From: an uncultured Acetobacterium sp.
Lineage (GTDB): Bacteria > Bacillota > Clostridia > Eubacteriales > Eubacteriaceae
Direction: 5' to 3'
NCBI RefSeq assembly: GCF_963664135.1
Contig: NZ_OY760905.1
Span: 496,001 to 560,000, forward strand
Length of the DNA: 64,000 nucleotides
A program made the translations under genes and the position numbers. Of this stretch, positions 7,622 to 16,321 are shown in pieces. The notes under the pieces are model-generated. The model made no database searches. It was not told the DNA's origin and saw only the letters and a list, made by a program, of their open reading frames with translations. Position 1 is the stretch's first letter. Each line of letters starts with the position of its first letter.

Positions 7622-8113
7622 TCACAGCCGCATTGATTTCGGAAGATTGAATGGTCGATTTTTTTGAGCCATAAATCCGTCTGCTGTGATTTCATCTCCG
7701 ATCATTTCTTCTGCAAAAAGTTCATCGTCTGTCGTCATGATTCGCGTTTCAACTGCAGGTTTCATTTCACGTCCTTGATCTAGTAATCCTTTTGACAAAC
7801 TTTCAATTACAAAACCTTTTTCAGTTTCACTGCTAAATAATTTGTCACCGATAATTTCGTCAGCGATTAGTTCATCATTCAGAGCTTCATCATTAGTTTG
7901 AAGTGGTTTTGTTTCGATAACAGGCATCATTTCCCGGCCGCCATCCAAAAATTCTTTTGAAAAACTTCCATTTTCCATCATTTCTTCTTTAGTGAATTCA
8001 TCAGCGATCTTCTTATCAACAACGATTCCCGTTGTTATAACCATGCCGCAAAAATTGCATTTTGTATCGTCAATACTCAAAATGAAAGTACATCTAGGAC
8101 AATACTTTGGCAT
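7622..8113 (-). CDS. Zinc-ribbon protein with two internal acidic repeats
   Basis: About 163 aa. The zinc ribbon CPRC...CNFC fills residues 4-24. The rest contains two imperfect repeats of about 45 residues, each starting near FLDGGREMMPVIET or LLDQGREMKPAVET and ending in IADEIIGDKLF or AEEMIGDEITADGF. No membrane helix. ATG 8113 is chosen because AAGGAAG lies eight bases upstream. The acidic ADEIIxD motif is shared with the zinc-ribbon membrane protein at 1689-2255. I do not recognise a known family beyond the ribbon; function unknown. Confidence 0.7.
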   Translation of the reverse strand: MPKYCPRCTFILSIDDTKCNFCGMVITTGIVVDKKIADEFTKEEMMENGSFSKEFLDGGREMMPVIETKPLQTNDEALNDELIADEIIGDKLFSSETEKGFVIESLSKGLLDQGREMKPAVETRIMTTDDELFAEEMIGDEITADGFMAQKNRPFNLPKSMRL

Positions 8114-8378
8114 TTTACTCACTTCCTTCCATCTGTATTTTATCATAAATTCACAACTTTTACAAATGAAAGCAAAATTTCCAGCCAGAGTTAATCATGA
8201 AATACAGGTTTGGTTAAGCAACGTAAATAAGCTGTTACAAAATCATCCATTCTGCAACAGCCTGTCTAATTTATCCATCTTAATCAAAAAAGATAGTTTT
8301 TAAGCTCCCAATGAACAATGTAAATCAATCGTAACTTTCGTTTCAATAGCAGTACTTCGGTAATTCAAATCTGATAAT

Positions 8379-8666
8379 TTATAAATCATCTCCGTATAAT
8401 GCCTGAATGATATTTTGAGCGGGTTTACTAATAACTTCATAATATATCTCATTGCCAGTCCGATAACCTTTTACAATTCCTGCATTTTTAAGCTTTGACA
8501 AATGCTGAGATACTCCTGATTGAGACACCTCCAGACACTCTTCCATATAGGAAACATTGCATCGCCCGTTTGCGATCAGCCCTTTTGTAATACAAAGTCG
8601 AACCGGATGTCCTAAGGCTTTTAAAATTTCTGCAGTAACTTCGTGATCTTTTAAGTCCATTTCCAT
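8379..8666 (-). CDS. ArsR-family winged-helix repressor
   Basis: A 95-aa ArsR/SmtB regulator: LKALGHPVRLCI (helix 1-2) and VSQSGVSQHLSKLKNAGIVKGYR (recognition helix and wing). RCNVSYMEEC in the alpha-3 region holds two Cys, near where ELCVC metal sites lie in ArsR, so metal, thiol or sulfide sensing is possible. It has GGAGAAAA before ATG 8666 and a recognisable promoter. No transporter or other target gene adjoins, so the regulon is unknown. The gene-free stretch 8147-8378 holds only a weak GCTGTT/AACAGC hairpin. Confidence 0.9.
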   Translation of the reverse strand: MEMDLKDHEVTAEILKALGHPVRLCITKGLIANGRCNVSYMEECLEVSQSGVSQHLSKLKNAGIVKGYRTGNEIYYEVISKPAQNIIQALYGDDL

Positions 8667-8708
8667 GAAATTTTCTCCTCATATTGGCATGTAAAGCATC
8701 ACAACATT

Positions 8709-8736
8709 ATTATATTGCGCTTATCTAATGTGCCAA
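8709..8736 (-). promoter_or_regulatory. Probable promoter of the arsR-like gene
   Basis: Minus strand TTGGCA, 16-base spacer, TATAAT, about 40 bases before the start codon. Confidence 0.65.
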
Positions 8737-9228
8737 ACATATTCTTTAAACGTTTATTTAACGCTATTTAGTATTATATCGACAAACTTTAGTAATTTTT
8801 TAGTTTAATTTGAAAACAAATATTTTTTAGCGGATCTTATACTTATAAATATCGTTCTGTGCGTAAAAGCACTGCTTTTGAAATTAGTCAGCGCCTTTCT
8901 ATTATTGCCTAAATCCTCAAGAAAAACCCAATCTCTTTAAGTTCCATGGATTCTTTCTCCTCTATTTAGTTTTCAATTACTATACAAATATACATTACCA
9001 CATTCGAATTCATTAATCAAGGGGATAGTTTAGCTTTTTTATAATAGCATATCTTTTGAATCAAACTAATCAATCGATAAAAAAGATTAGTTGCTATTTG
9101 TGGACATAAACTTTTTTATGTTTCTAAACACTTGAATTTCAATAATGCAACCAATTTCCATCGCTCTTTATTCTATTTATTTAACAAAACAAATGCTTTG
9201 CAGCGGGTTCATTTGGCATTTTCTTAAA
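8737..9228. other. Gene-free interval with one inverted repeat
   Basis: About 490 AT-rich bases with no convincing coding frame. The only structure noted is a two-part inverted repeat at 9043-9098 (AATAGC with GCTATT, and AACTAATC with GATTAGTT). It lacks a T run and is not an obvious terminator. Confidence 0.5.
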
Positions 9229-9654
9229 TTATTTGTTATCAAGTATTTTATACAATAACTTATAAAGTATTTCTGCTTCATTTTGTGTAATTGGTAAACA
9301 TTTTTGAATTTTTTCTGGAATCATACTGGCTGGCTGTTTTAACGCCTCTCCTTTTAGAGTCAATTTGATAATTACATTACGTTCATCGTTCAAATCACGA
9401 TTTCTCTCGATAAAACCGGCTGACGCTAACCGTTTTAGCAAAGGTGTTAATGTCCCTGAATCCAGATATAAATGCTCTCCTAAAGTTTTTACATTAATGG
9501 TTTCATGTTCCCACAAAACCATCATAGCTATGTATTGAGTATAAGTTAAACCAATTTCATCCAAATATGGTTTATAGCTTCTAACAACCTCTTTTGCACA
9601 GGCATAAAGTGGAAAGCAAAGCTGATTTTTTAATTTTAGTCTTTCGTTATCCAA
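9229..9654 (-). CDS. OhrR-type MarR-family organic-hydroperoxide regulator
   Basis: A 141-aa MarR-family repressor closely resembling OhrR: QLCFPLYA carries the N-terminal redox-sensing Cys (Cys13 with this start). LGEHLYLDSGTLTPLLKRL is the recognition helix and RNVIIKLT the wing. In the family, peroxide oxidation of this Cys releases DNA. TTG 9654 is preferred because AAGGAG lies eight bases upstream; a GTG at 9663 falls inside that site. No ohr peroxidase gene is adjacent, which is unusual. A palindrome overlaps its own promoter, suggesting autoregulation. Confidence 0.88.
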   Translation of the reverse strand: MDNERLKLKNQLCFPLYACAKEVVRSYKPYLDEIGLTYTQYIAMMVLWEHETINVKTLGEHLYLDSGTLTPLLKRLASAGFIERNRDLNDERNVIIKLTLKGEALKQPASMIPEKIQKCLPITQNEAEILYKLLYKILDNK

Positions 9655-9686
9655 ACAAGTCACTCCTTAAATATGTACTTCAGCTT

Positions 9687-9716
9687 ATTATAACTCACAA
9701 TCTCATTGCATGCAAT
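9687..9716 (-). promoter_or_regulatory. Promoter with palindromic operator for the ohrR-like gene
   Basis: Minus strand TTGCAT, 17-base spacer, TATAAT. The 12-base perfect palindrome ATTGCATGCAAT at 9705-9716 covers the -35 box, a fitting site for the encoded MarR dimer. Confidence 0.65.
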
Positions 9717-9754
9717 TTTATATTTTATTTGTTTTTTTATTTGATAATAAATGT

Positions 9755-9797
9755 AAAATACTGTTATTCAAGTTTCTTCGGATGACAGTATTTTATA
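9755..9797. terminator. Terminator after the XRE gene
   Basis: AAAATACTGT and ACAGTATTTT flank a 20-base loop just downstream (minus strand) of the gene at 9799; symmetrical A/T ends could act in either direction. Confidence 0.7.
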
Positions 9798-9798
9798 C

Positions 9799-11100
9799 TT
9801 AACTAACCGGAACGCCGCTGATGTTTCGTAATACGTTTTTTATTTCTTCCGATGAGTACACATGAACACTATTAGCCAGGTAATTAAAAAATTCCTTGAA
9901 AATAATAACAATTCCAATTTCTTTGACAATCAAGTTCTTGATTGTCTGTTTATTTTCATCGATAAGTATAAATTCAATTTTTTCTTCGTTAATCAGATAT
10001 CGGATGCACAAATTCTTGTATTCATTTAATAAGCCATCCCTGAGAACAAAAACTTCGGAGCTCTTTGTTTTGATATCAACTCCAGTTGAAACTAGGGTCA
10101 ATGCTTTCTTCTCTTTAACACAAATCTCCATATTGAAGTGACTTTCTAATTGATCAACTGATATATATTTTACCGACTTATTATCTTTGATTTTTTCGAA
10201 AGAAGTCTTTGGCATCTCCGTCATATTCAATTGTTCTTTTTCTACAAAACAAGCACATTTGTTCAAGATTGATTGAGATTTTTTTCGATAGTAGTCGAGT
10301 ATTTCGGGATCTTCATAAATGATAGCGCTTTCAAAATCTCGGTCAATGGTAATTAATTGTTTTGATGTAATAAAATAATTAGGAACAATGATGCTGATAT
10401 CATCATATATTTTTGTTCCAGAATAAAAATAGTAAGGTTCATATTCAATATTATCGAATCCCTTTAAAAGTAGAACTGTTTTAAGGATATCCAGATTATT
10501 TCCCAGTTTTTTTTTGTTTACCAATGGAATAATATTCTGAATTTTTCCACATTTATTTTGTCCACTAGCAATACGCATGATCAATTCATATAAGAAATAA
10601 TGTTTAAAATTAATCGACATAATCACATGGGCATCTGCACTACGTCCCATCTCTTCCAGAAAACAGCTTCGAATAATTCCCTCGATCTTTACCTGCCCTT
10701 TAATGATTCGAGTTTTATCCGAAGTTAATTCATTTTTTATCAAATATTCCTCTGATTCAACCCACTTGTTTTCAAAAAGAGTCTGATTACTGATCTCTTC
10801 ATATAAAGAAAATATATCCTGAGTATTTTTTAAAACTTCCCGGTCGTCATATTCATTCTCATACAAAGAATAAAATTGTTTCTTTTTATCCTTAGTGAGA
10901 TTGAGTGCTTCCATTATTCTTTGCAAGTCTTCTAAACTCATTTTTCGTTTGCCGGACAAAAAATGCTGAAAGGTTGTACGATCAACACCTACCTCTTTTG
11001 CAAGTTGAAAATTCGTAATTTTTTTTTCTTTAATGATTTCCTTTAACGCATTACCGATTTCCTGACTCATTTTGTCCCTTTCCGAAAATACTTCATCCAT
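9799..11100 (-). CDS. XRE-family DNA-binding protein with large uncharacterised C-terminal region
   Basis: 433 aa. Residues about 12-70 form a Cro/C1-type helix-turn-helix (FQLAKEVGVDRTTFQHFLSGKRKMSLEDL). The remaining 360 residues match nothing I know; they are soluble, mixed alpha/beta, with no catalytic motif seen. ATG 11070 (MSQEIG) has a better AAAGGG site than ATG 11100, so the true start may be 30 bases later. Flanked by terminators, so monocistronic. It could be a regulator with a ligand-sensing domain. Confidence 0.7.
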   Translation of the reverse strand: MDEVFSERDKMSQEIGNALKEIIKEKKITNFQLAKEVGVDRTTFQHFLSGKRKMSLEDLQRIMEALNLTKDKKKQFYSLYENEYDDREVLKNTQDIFSLYEEISNQTLFENKWVESEEYLIKNELTSDKTRIIKGQVKIEGIIRSCFLEEMGRSADAHVIMSINFKHYFLYELIMRIASGQNKCGKIQNIIPLVNKKKLGNNLDILKTVLLLKGFDNIEYEPYYFYSGTKIYDDISIIVPNYFITSKQLITIDRDFESAIIYEDPEILDYYRKKSQSILNKCACFVEKEQLNMTEMPKTSFEKIKDNKSVKYISVDQLESHFNMEICVKEKKALTLVSTGVDIKTKSSEVFVLRDGLLNEYKNLCIRYLINEEKIEFILIDENKQTIKNLIVKEIGIVIIFKEFFNYLANSVHVYSSEEIKNVLRNISGVPVS

Positions 11101-11286
11101 TTTAACCTATTTATTATTCATTATTATTTAAGCGGGTTAGCATGCAACATGGTTTAATGTTGCAGGTGTTTAACAATTCATTTAATCTTCTTAATAATCT
11201 TACCAGCAAGCTTATAAAAGATCAATAAGTGGCAACTGGTGTGCCATGATTTTTCATTACAATTAAATACGTTTTCATTACTAAAC

Positions 11287-11332
11287 TAAAAAAGCGCCCG
11301 TTTACTTAAAGCAACGAACGCTCTTTTTTAGC
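11287..11332 (-). terminator. Terminator after the GGDEF gene
   Basis: AAAGCGCCCGTT and AACGAACGCTCTTT pair with one internal bubble, with T runs on both sides. Nothing else is evident in 11101-11422. Confidence 0.75.
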
Positions 11333-11422
11333 CAATTTATCTATAGCTGTTTTATATTATTATCATTTTTTCATTGTCATTAATCGATTATAGTTACTTA
11401 ATACTTGGCCCTCAGTTAGGTA

Positions 11423-12415
11423 TTAAATGTAATTTAATTTAATTTGCCGCTCCAAATGTCTTTTCGCCATTTTCAAAACGTCCTCTGTTTTCTCTGTTTC
11501 TTCATACTTGGTTGAAAAACCGAAAGAGACAGATACTTTGACAGATTTAACTTTTACTTCATCCATACTCTTTTTGATTCGTTCCAAAGCCCGCTCAACT
11601 TTGGCACCATCTGTTCTTGGCATAAGAATAACAAATTCATTGCCATCATAGCGTGCAACAACATCATCGCCTCTGCATCCATGATTAAGTACTTGAACAG
11701 CTTTTCTAATTAATATATCACCAACTGTTTGACCGTATTGGTTGTTGACTTTCTCGATACCATTTATGCTTACTAAAATGATCGACAACGGATAATAGAG
11801 AATATCATCCAATCGCTTTAGTTCCTTATCATAAAATTTCCGGTTATAGACCCCAGTTAATTGGTCATAAAAAGACATTGATTCCATGCTTTTATCTTGG
11901 GAATTTTTTTCTTCAAGCATTTCTTTCAGAAAATCTTTGTTTTCTGAAACGTCCTGGATAAAACAAACCATTCCGATAATATCATTATTGCTATTTTTAA
12001 TGGGTGCCCAATGATTTTTTCCGATAACCGTGGTTCCGTTTGTGCCTTCATACTCTTCAATTGATGAAAATTGTTCCCCAGATAAGACACGATCAAAAAA
12101 AGCTTTTAAATTTTCACGTTCGTCTCTACTATCGATGATATCCAGGATTCTTGTTCCAATGGCGATATCCACTCCCCATTGATCTTTTGCCATCGCTTTA
12201 TGCCGATTATTAAAGCTCAGGTAACGGTATTCTTTATCTAGACCAAATACCATAAATTCATGGGTAGTTTCAAGAATTGTCGTTAACAGACTGTTCGCCA
12301 ATTCCAGCTTTTCAGATAAAGCCAGCACGCCCTCTTCAAAAGACTGTTCACTGAGTCTTTTTCGATTGTCTTCATTTATAGTATCAATATTTATAACATC
12401 CTCATGCCTTTTCAC
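11423..12415 (-). CDS. PAS-GGDEF protein with degenerate GGDEF motif
   Basis: 330 aa: a PAS domain (about 40-160) followed by a GGDEF domain (about 170-325, opening DQLTGVYNRKFYD). GGDEF enzymes condense two GTP to cyclic di-GMP. The signature loop reads ARYDGNEFVIL, that is DGNEF in place of GGDEF, changing the first Gly and the Asp/Glu. Activity is therefore doubtful and a GTP- or c-di-GMP-sensing role is possible. It starts with GTG, preceded by GGAGGGTGAGG. It lies downstream of the PAS/LRR and cheR genes. Confidence 0.87.
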   Translation of the reverse strand: MKRHEDVINIDTINEDNRKRLSEQSFEEGVLALSEKLELANSLLTTILETTHEFMVFGLDKEYRYLSFNNRHKAMAKDQWGVDIAIGTRILDIIDSRDERENLKAFFDRVLSGEQFSSIEEYEGTNGTTVIGKNHWAPIKNSNNDIIGMVCFIQDVSENKDFLKEMLEEKNSQDKSMESMSFYDQLTGVYNRKFYDKELKRLDDILYYPLSIILVSINGIEKVNNQYGQTVGDILIRKAVQVLNHGCRGDDVVARYDGNEFVILMPRTDGAKVERALERIKKSMDEVKVKSVKVSVSFGFSTKYEETEKTEDVLKMAKRHLERQIKLNYI

Positions 12416-12583
12416 TAAGCCTCACCCTCCAAAATAAATTTAATCTCTGAATTCCTAGTCAGATTCATTCTCCGTATCTGAATAACCAAGAAACGCTTTA
12501 TTCATTGTAACATTTCCATGCTTAAGATTCTACTTTTTTTGCCTTTAATTTATTAAATCAATGCAATTTTTAAAATAATCTGT

Positions 12584-14464
12584 TTATAGTTTAATACCTT
12601 CTGGAAAACCAACAGTGAACCCTGGTTGTTTTAGTATTTTTTTGTTTACAATTTCAATTTCGCTCAAAGAATCACAACCCCAAAACGCATATTCCCCAAC
12701 TGTCTGCAGTTCTCTGGGTAAATGGATCACTGCCAAGTTTTGACAACCATAAAAGCAGCTGATGCCGATATGTTTTAGCTGATCCGGTAAGATTATTTCC
12801 TTTAGTCTCACGCAATCTTTAAAGACAAGACTTCCCAAAATCTCTAATTGGCTATTCTCTTGAAATTTAACAGTTTCAATTCCTTTGCATCCTAGAAATG
12901 ATGCTTCTTCAATCCCGATAACTGAATCTGGTATAATTAACTCTGTAAAAGCGATGCAACCTTCAAATGCCGAGGTTCCGATGGTTTCAAGAAACCGGCA
13001 TTTGGTTAATTCAGCCTTGTTTAATTTTTCGCAGCCATAGAATGCAAAGTCTTCAATTATCTTTAAAGTACTGGGAAAGCTAACCTCTTTCAATTGAGTA
13101 CATTTATAGAACATACTTCTTTTTATTATCTCAACACCCTCGGGGATAACCACTGATTTAATGTCGTTGTCATGTCTAAATCCATAGCTGGCAGCTGCCT
13201 GAAATTCCAGAACATCCTTGAATTTTAGTTCTTTAATAATTCCTGATGAAGAAACAGGATCCGATTCATGTCCAAAGGCGAGACTCTTTCGAAGCGGAAA
13301 AAATGGTTTAGGTTCATTTTTCGAGAAAAACCCCATCCCTTTTTCATTCATAACTGTTGTATTTAAGTTCATGCTAAACGGATCATTATCTAAACTCTGG
13401 TCACTATTTTCAGAATCGCTCACGCCGACTTGATCAAGAGGGCTCGTTTTTATTTCTATTTGCGAAATGTTTTCTTGATTTAACAAGGGACTCTCATCTG
13501 TTCGAATTTCGAATTGCTGATTTAGTTTTTCCAACTCTTCCTTTTTGATGTTTAATTCTTGATTCGCCGTGGATAATTCGTTTTTAATAACTTCTAATTC
13601 CTGCCTGATCGGCGCAAAATCCTCAGTCATCTTTTCAGGGATTATCAACACGGCTTCCAACTCATTCTTAGCATCGTTTAATTCATTGTTAAGAGCCACT
13701 AGTTCATCTTTTGATCGAGTTATTTTTTCAGTAACTGTTTGTAATTCCGTTTCTGAAAGGTAAATATTCGCCTTAACCGAATGTAGTTTGTTTCTGGAGA
13801 TTTCCAGATCTGCTTTCACATTTTCCAGTTCGCTATTTATCTGAGTTAATTCCATTTCTTTTGAAATTATTGTATGATGCAAGCTGTCCATTTCCTGGTC
13901 CATTTGTAGTACATTAATTACATTTTTATCGGGAGCTATCATCGTTTGGTGTTTGACTTGTTCTTTTTTTTGATTGAAAATAATAAGATAGAAATCTTTC
14001 GTCTGATCAATTGAAGCTTTTTTTAGGAGTGGAATCACTGAAAGTTTAATCCATAAAATTTCGCCGTTCTTTTTAACCGGAAATTCAGGCAAATCAACCA
14101 CTTCTTGATTTGTAACGGCTTTGCGTAGTGCGACACTTAAATCGCGACGCAGTTTATTTTTTGCCATTTTAAGAACGTTGTTAACGCCAGCATACCCCTG
14201 GGCGGGTTCCAAATATAAACCCGTATGTCCATGAATATAAAGCATATTTCCGGATTGATCAACCAATACTGCGGTAGGTGCATATCTTTTTAAGAGCACT
14301 TCTTCCGTCAAGACTTGAAACGTCTTCTGTTTTGGACGAACTACTCGTACGATTGCTAAATAAAGTGGCCAGTCAAGTTCCCCTGTTGATGACAGATGAC
14401 GATCTCTGATATGATACATTTTTTTTACACTATCCCGAACATTTACTCTTTTTTTTTCTTCCAT
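12584..14464 (-). CDS. PAS (CheB/CheR-fusion type), coiled-coil and BspA-type leucine-rich repeat protein
   Basis: 626 aa with an unusual domain string. Residues about 45-165 resemble the PAS-like segment of CheB/CheR fusion proteins (APTAVLVDQSGNMLYIHG, TGLYLEP, then LRRDLSVALRKA). About 188-335 is a long heptad-rich coiled coil. About 415-626 holds seven or so BspA/LRR_5 repeats of the form LKEIILPDQLKHIGISCFYG. No signal peptide or membrane helix, so a cytoplasmic scaffold is likely. It follows cheR by 180 bases, as if a CheR-PAS fusion had been split. GGAGGAATC precedes the ATG. Role in chemotaxis adaptation is inference. Confidence 0.8.
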   Translation of the reverse strand: MEEKKRVNVRDSVKKMYHIRDRHLSSTGELDWPLYLAIVRVVRPKQKTFQVLTEEVLLKRYAPTAVLVDQSGNMLYIHGHTGLYLEPAQGYAGVNNVLKMAKNKLRRDLSVALRKAVTNQEVVDLPEFPVKKNGEILWIKLSVIPLLKKASIDQTKDFYLIIFNQKKEQVKHQTMIAPDKNVINVLQMDQEMDSLHHTIISKEMELTQINSELENVKADLEISRNKLHSVKANIYLSETELQTVTEKITRSKDELVALNNELNDAKNELEAVLIIPEKMTEDFAPIRQELEVIKNELSTANQELNIKKEELEKLNQQFEIRTDESPLLNQENISQIEIKTSPLDQVGVSDSENSDQSLDNDPFSMNLNTTVMNEKGMGFFSKNEPKPFFPLRKSLAFGHESDPVSSSGIIKELKFKDVLEFQAAASYGFRHDNDIKSVVIPEGVEIIKRSMFYKCTQLKEVSFPSTLKIIEDFAFYGCEKLNKAELTKCRFLETIGTSAFEGCIAFTELIIPDSVIGIEEASFLGCKGIETVKFQENSQLEILGSLVFKDCVRLKEIILPDQLKHIGISCFYGCQNLAVIHLPRELQTVGEYAFWGCDSLSEIEIVNKKILKQPGFTVGFPEGIKL

Positions 14465-14643
14465 AACTGATTCCTCCTCATATGTTTTAAGTAAATTGAA
14501 TTACGAACTTATTTATTTTACGCTATCTATCGATTATACCTTTTTATATTTATTTTAAACTTTATATGATTAGTAACTACTTTATAAAAAAAACACAGGT
14601 TTTCGACACCCTGCATCTTTTCCATAATTATAACGTGTTTTAA

Positions 14644-15471
14644 TTAAAATGGTTTTTGATACAAAGCCGGCATAATAAATTTATAGTTGGTGTTCTTCAA
14701 ATTAAGGGATTCAGCATGTCCGATAAATAGATATCCCCCCGGTTCCGTCCAATGATACATTTTTTCAACCAATCGATCTTTTGTTGGTTGATCAAAATAA
14801 ATCATTACATTTCTACAAAAAACAACATCGAATTTCTTCTTAAAAACAAATGTCGGGGTCATTAAATTAAACCGTCGATAAATGACTTCCTTCTTGATCT
14901 CATCAACAACCATAACCTGGCTGTCATCATAAGTTTGAAAATACCTTAATTTCCACATTGGAGGTAATGCCTGTATTCGGTCTTTGCCATAAACCCCCTT
15001 CTTGGCGATGTCCAATACCTTGTTTGAAATATCAGTAGCCAGAAGTTTTTTATCCCATAATTTTGCATCTGTTCCAAAAAACTCAGCCATAATCATCGCC
15101 AAAGTGTAGGGTTCTTCACCTGTAGAACTGGCAGCACACCACAATCGAATATCCCGATTATTTTCCTGCTCCTTTTTTTTCTTTAAATAAGGCAATACTG
15201 TATTTTTAAAATAATCAAAATGTTCCGGTTCTCGCATAAAAAAGGTATGGTTAGTTGAAACTTTGTCAATTAACACCGAACTAGCTTCCCCTGTTTTGTC
15301 TGAGATTAAGTATTCATAATAGTCAGTAAATGTATCAAACCCTAACTCAACAAGCAGCTTGTGTAGACGGCCCATTAATAGGAGTTCCTTTTCTTTTTTT
15401 AGCTGAATTCCATATTCACAATGAATATATTCGGTTAGCATCGCAAATTCTTTTTCGGTTATTTGAATCAT
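14644..15471 (-). CDS. cheR: Chemotaxis protein methyltransferase CheR
   Basis: CheR methylates glutamates of chemoreceptors using S-adenosylmethionine. The N-terminal helical domain begins MIQITEKEFAML. The methyltransferase core shows LWCAASSTGEEPYTLAM (SAM loop), LLATDIS and VFCRNVMIYF. ATG 15471 gives 275 aa, the usual length, with GAGGA upstream; the open frame extends to 15546 without a good start. No cheB was found in the window. Confidence 0.93.
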   Translation of the reverse strand: MIQITEKEFAMLTEYIHCEYGIQLKKEKELLLMGRLHKLLVELGFDTFTDYYEYLISDKTGEASSVLIDKVSTNHTFFMREPEHFDYFKNTVLPYLKKKKEQENNRDIRLWCAASSTGEEPYTLAMIMAEFFGTDAKLWDKKLLATDISNKVLDIAKKGVYGKDRIQALPPMWKLRYFQTYDDSQVMVVDEIKKEVIYRRFNLMTPTFVFKKKFDVVFCRNVMIYFDQPTKDRLVEKMYHWTEPGGYLFIGHAESLNLKNTNYKFIMPALYQKPF

Positions 15472-15724
15472 ATTTCTACACATCCTCAATCGCTTTATCA
15501 TCATTTCATTTAAAGCAAATACCGGCTTATAAATAAATGAATACATAGGCTAGTTTACCTTAGTGTGTCTAAAGTAAATAAAGATTTTACTGGAAATCCT
15601 TATGTTTTCACTGAGTTTCTAATCATATTTTTTTTATTTATTTTGATTATGCAAAGAATGACGCTGTTATTTAAGTAAATAATTGAAACCTGCCCAACGG
15701 GAACAGATCTCCTTTAACATTTCC

Positions 15725-15753
15725 TTGTAATATATCTCAAAAAGTTCTATAAT
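15725..15753 (+). promoter_or_regulatory. Promoter of the hemerythrin gene
   Basis: TTGTAA, 17-base spacer, TATAAT on the plus strand, 32 bases before ATG 15786, with GGAG in the leader. Confidence 0.7.
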
Positions 15754-15785
15754 AGAATAAATCTAATTTAGAATGGAGAAATATA

Positions 15786-16187
15786 ATGGCAATAGCATGG
15801 ACCCCAGACTTATCAGTTGGCGTAGAAAATATCGATTCTCAACACAAAATATGGTTTGAAAAAGCTGATCAACTTTTTGAAGCTGGAAAAAGCGGAAAAT
15901 CTAAGGAATATATTGCGCAAATGTTTGATTTTCTCGATGATTATACTAAACAGCATTTTAAAGACGAAGAAGCTTATATGACCAAAATAAAATATCCCGG
16001 AATTGATGAACAAAAGAAATTACATAGCAATTTTATCTCTGAATTAGCAAAACTTAAAAAAGATTATCAGGAATCAGGTGGAAATATATCACTGATTATT
16101 AATGCTAACCAAATGATCATCAATTGGCTAACCCAGCATATTTCATCAATGGACAAAAAAATAGGTATTTATGCCAAAACTCTTTAA
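15786..16187 (+). CDS. Bacteriohemerythrin with one iron-ligand His replaced
   Basis: A 133-aa four-helix-bundle protein of the hemerythrin family, which binds O2 at a non-haem di-iron site. Ligands visible are H20 (DSQH), H57 and E61 (QHFKDEE), H80 (KKLHSNF) and the HISSMDKK end motif with H and D. The family normally has a second His four residues before H80; here it is Gln76 (DEQKKLH). This may alter or weaken iron binding. It lies on the opposite strand within the chemotaxis block and has its own promoter and terminator. O2 sensing or scavenging is likely for an anaerobe. Confidence 0.87.
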   Translation: MAIAWTPDLSVGVENIDSQHKIWFEKADQLFEAGKSGKSKEYIAQMFDFLDDYTKQHFKDEEAYMTKIKYPGIDEQKKLHSNFISELAKLKKDYQESGGNISLIINANQMIINWLTQHISSMDKKIGIYAKTL

Positions 16188-16205
16188 AGAACTATTTTGA
16201 AATTA

Positions 16206-16241
16206 GACCGTAGTCAACTTTTTGAAGACTGCGGTCTTTGT
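16206..16241. terminator. Terminator after hemerythrin, convergent with the receiver gene
   Basis: GACCGTAGTC and GACTGCGGTC pair around an 11-base loop and are followed by TTTGTT. Confidence 0.8.
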
Positions 16242-16321
16242 TATTAAACAAATTCTTAGTTATATTTTGCTAGTTTTTCCTGAAATGAGTTTTTTTCTTC
16301 ATCTTAATGCAATTTGATGCA

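Noticed and set aside
9043..9098. Inverted repeat in the long gene-free region as a terminator or small RNA
   Set aside because: Short AT stems with large loops and no T tract; noted only under the intergenic entry.
14585..14620. Possible terminator after cheR
   Set aside because: Only a four-base CAGG/CCTG stem before the T run; not supported.
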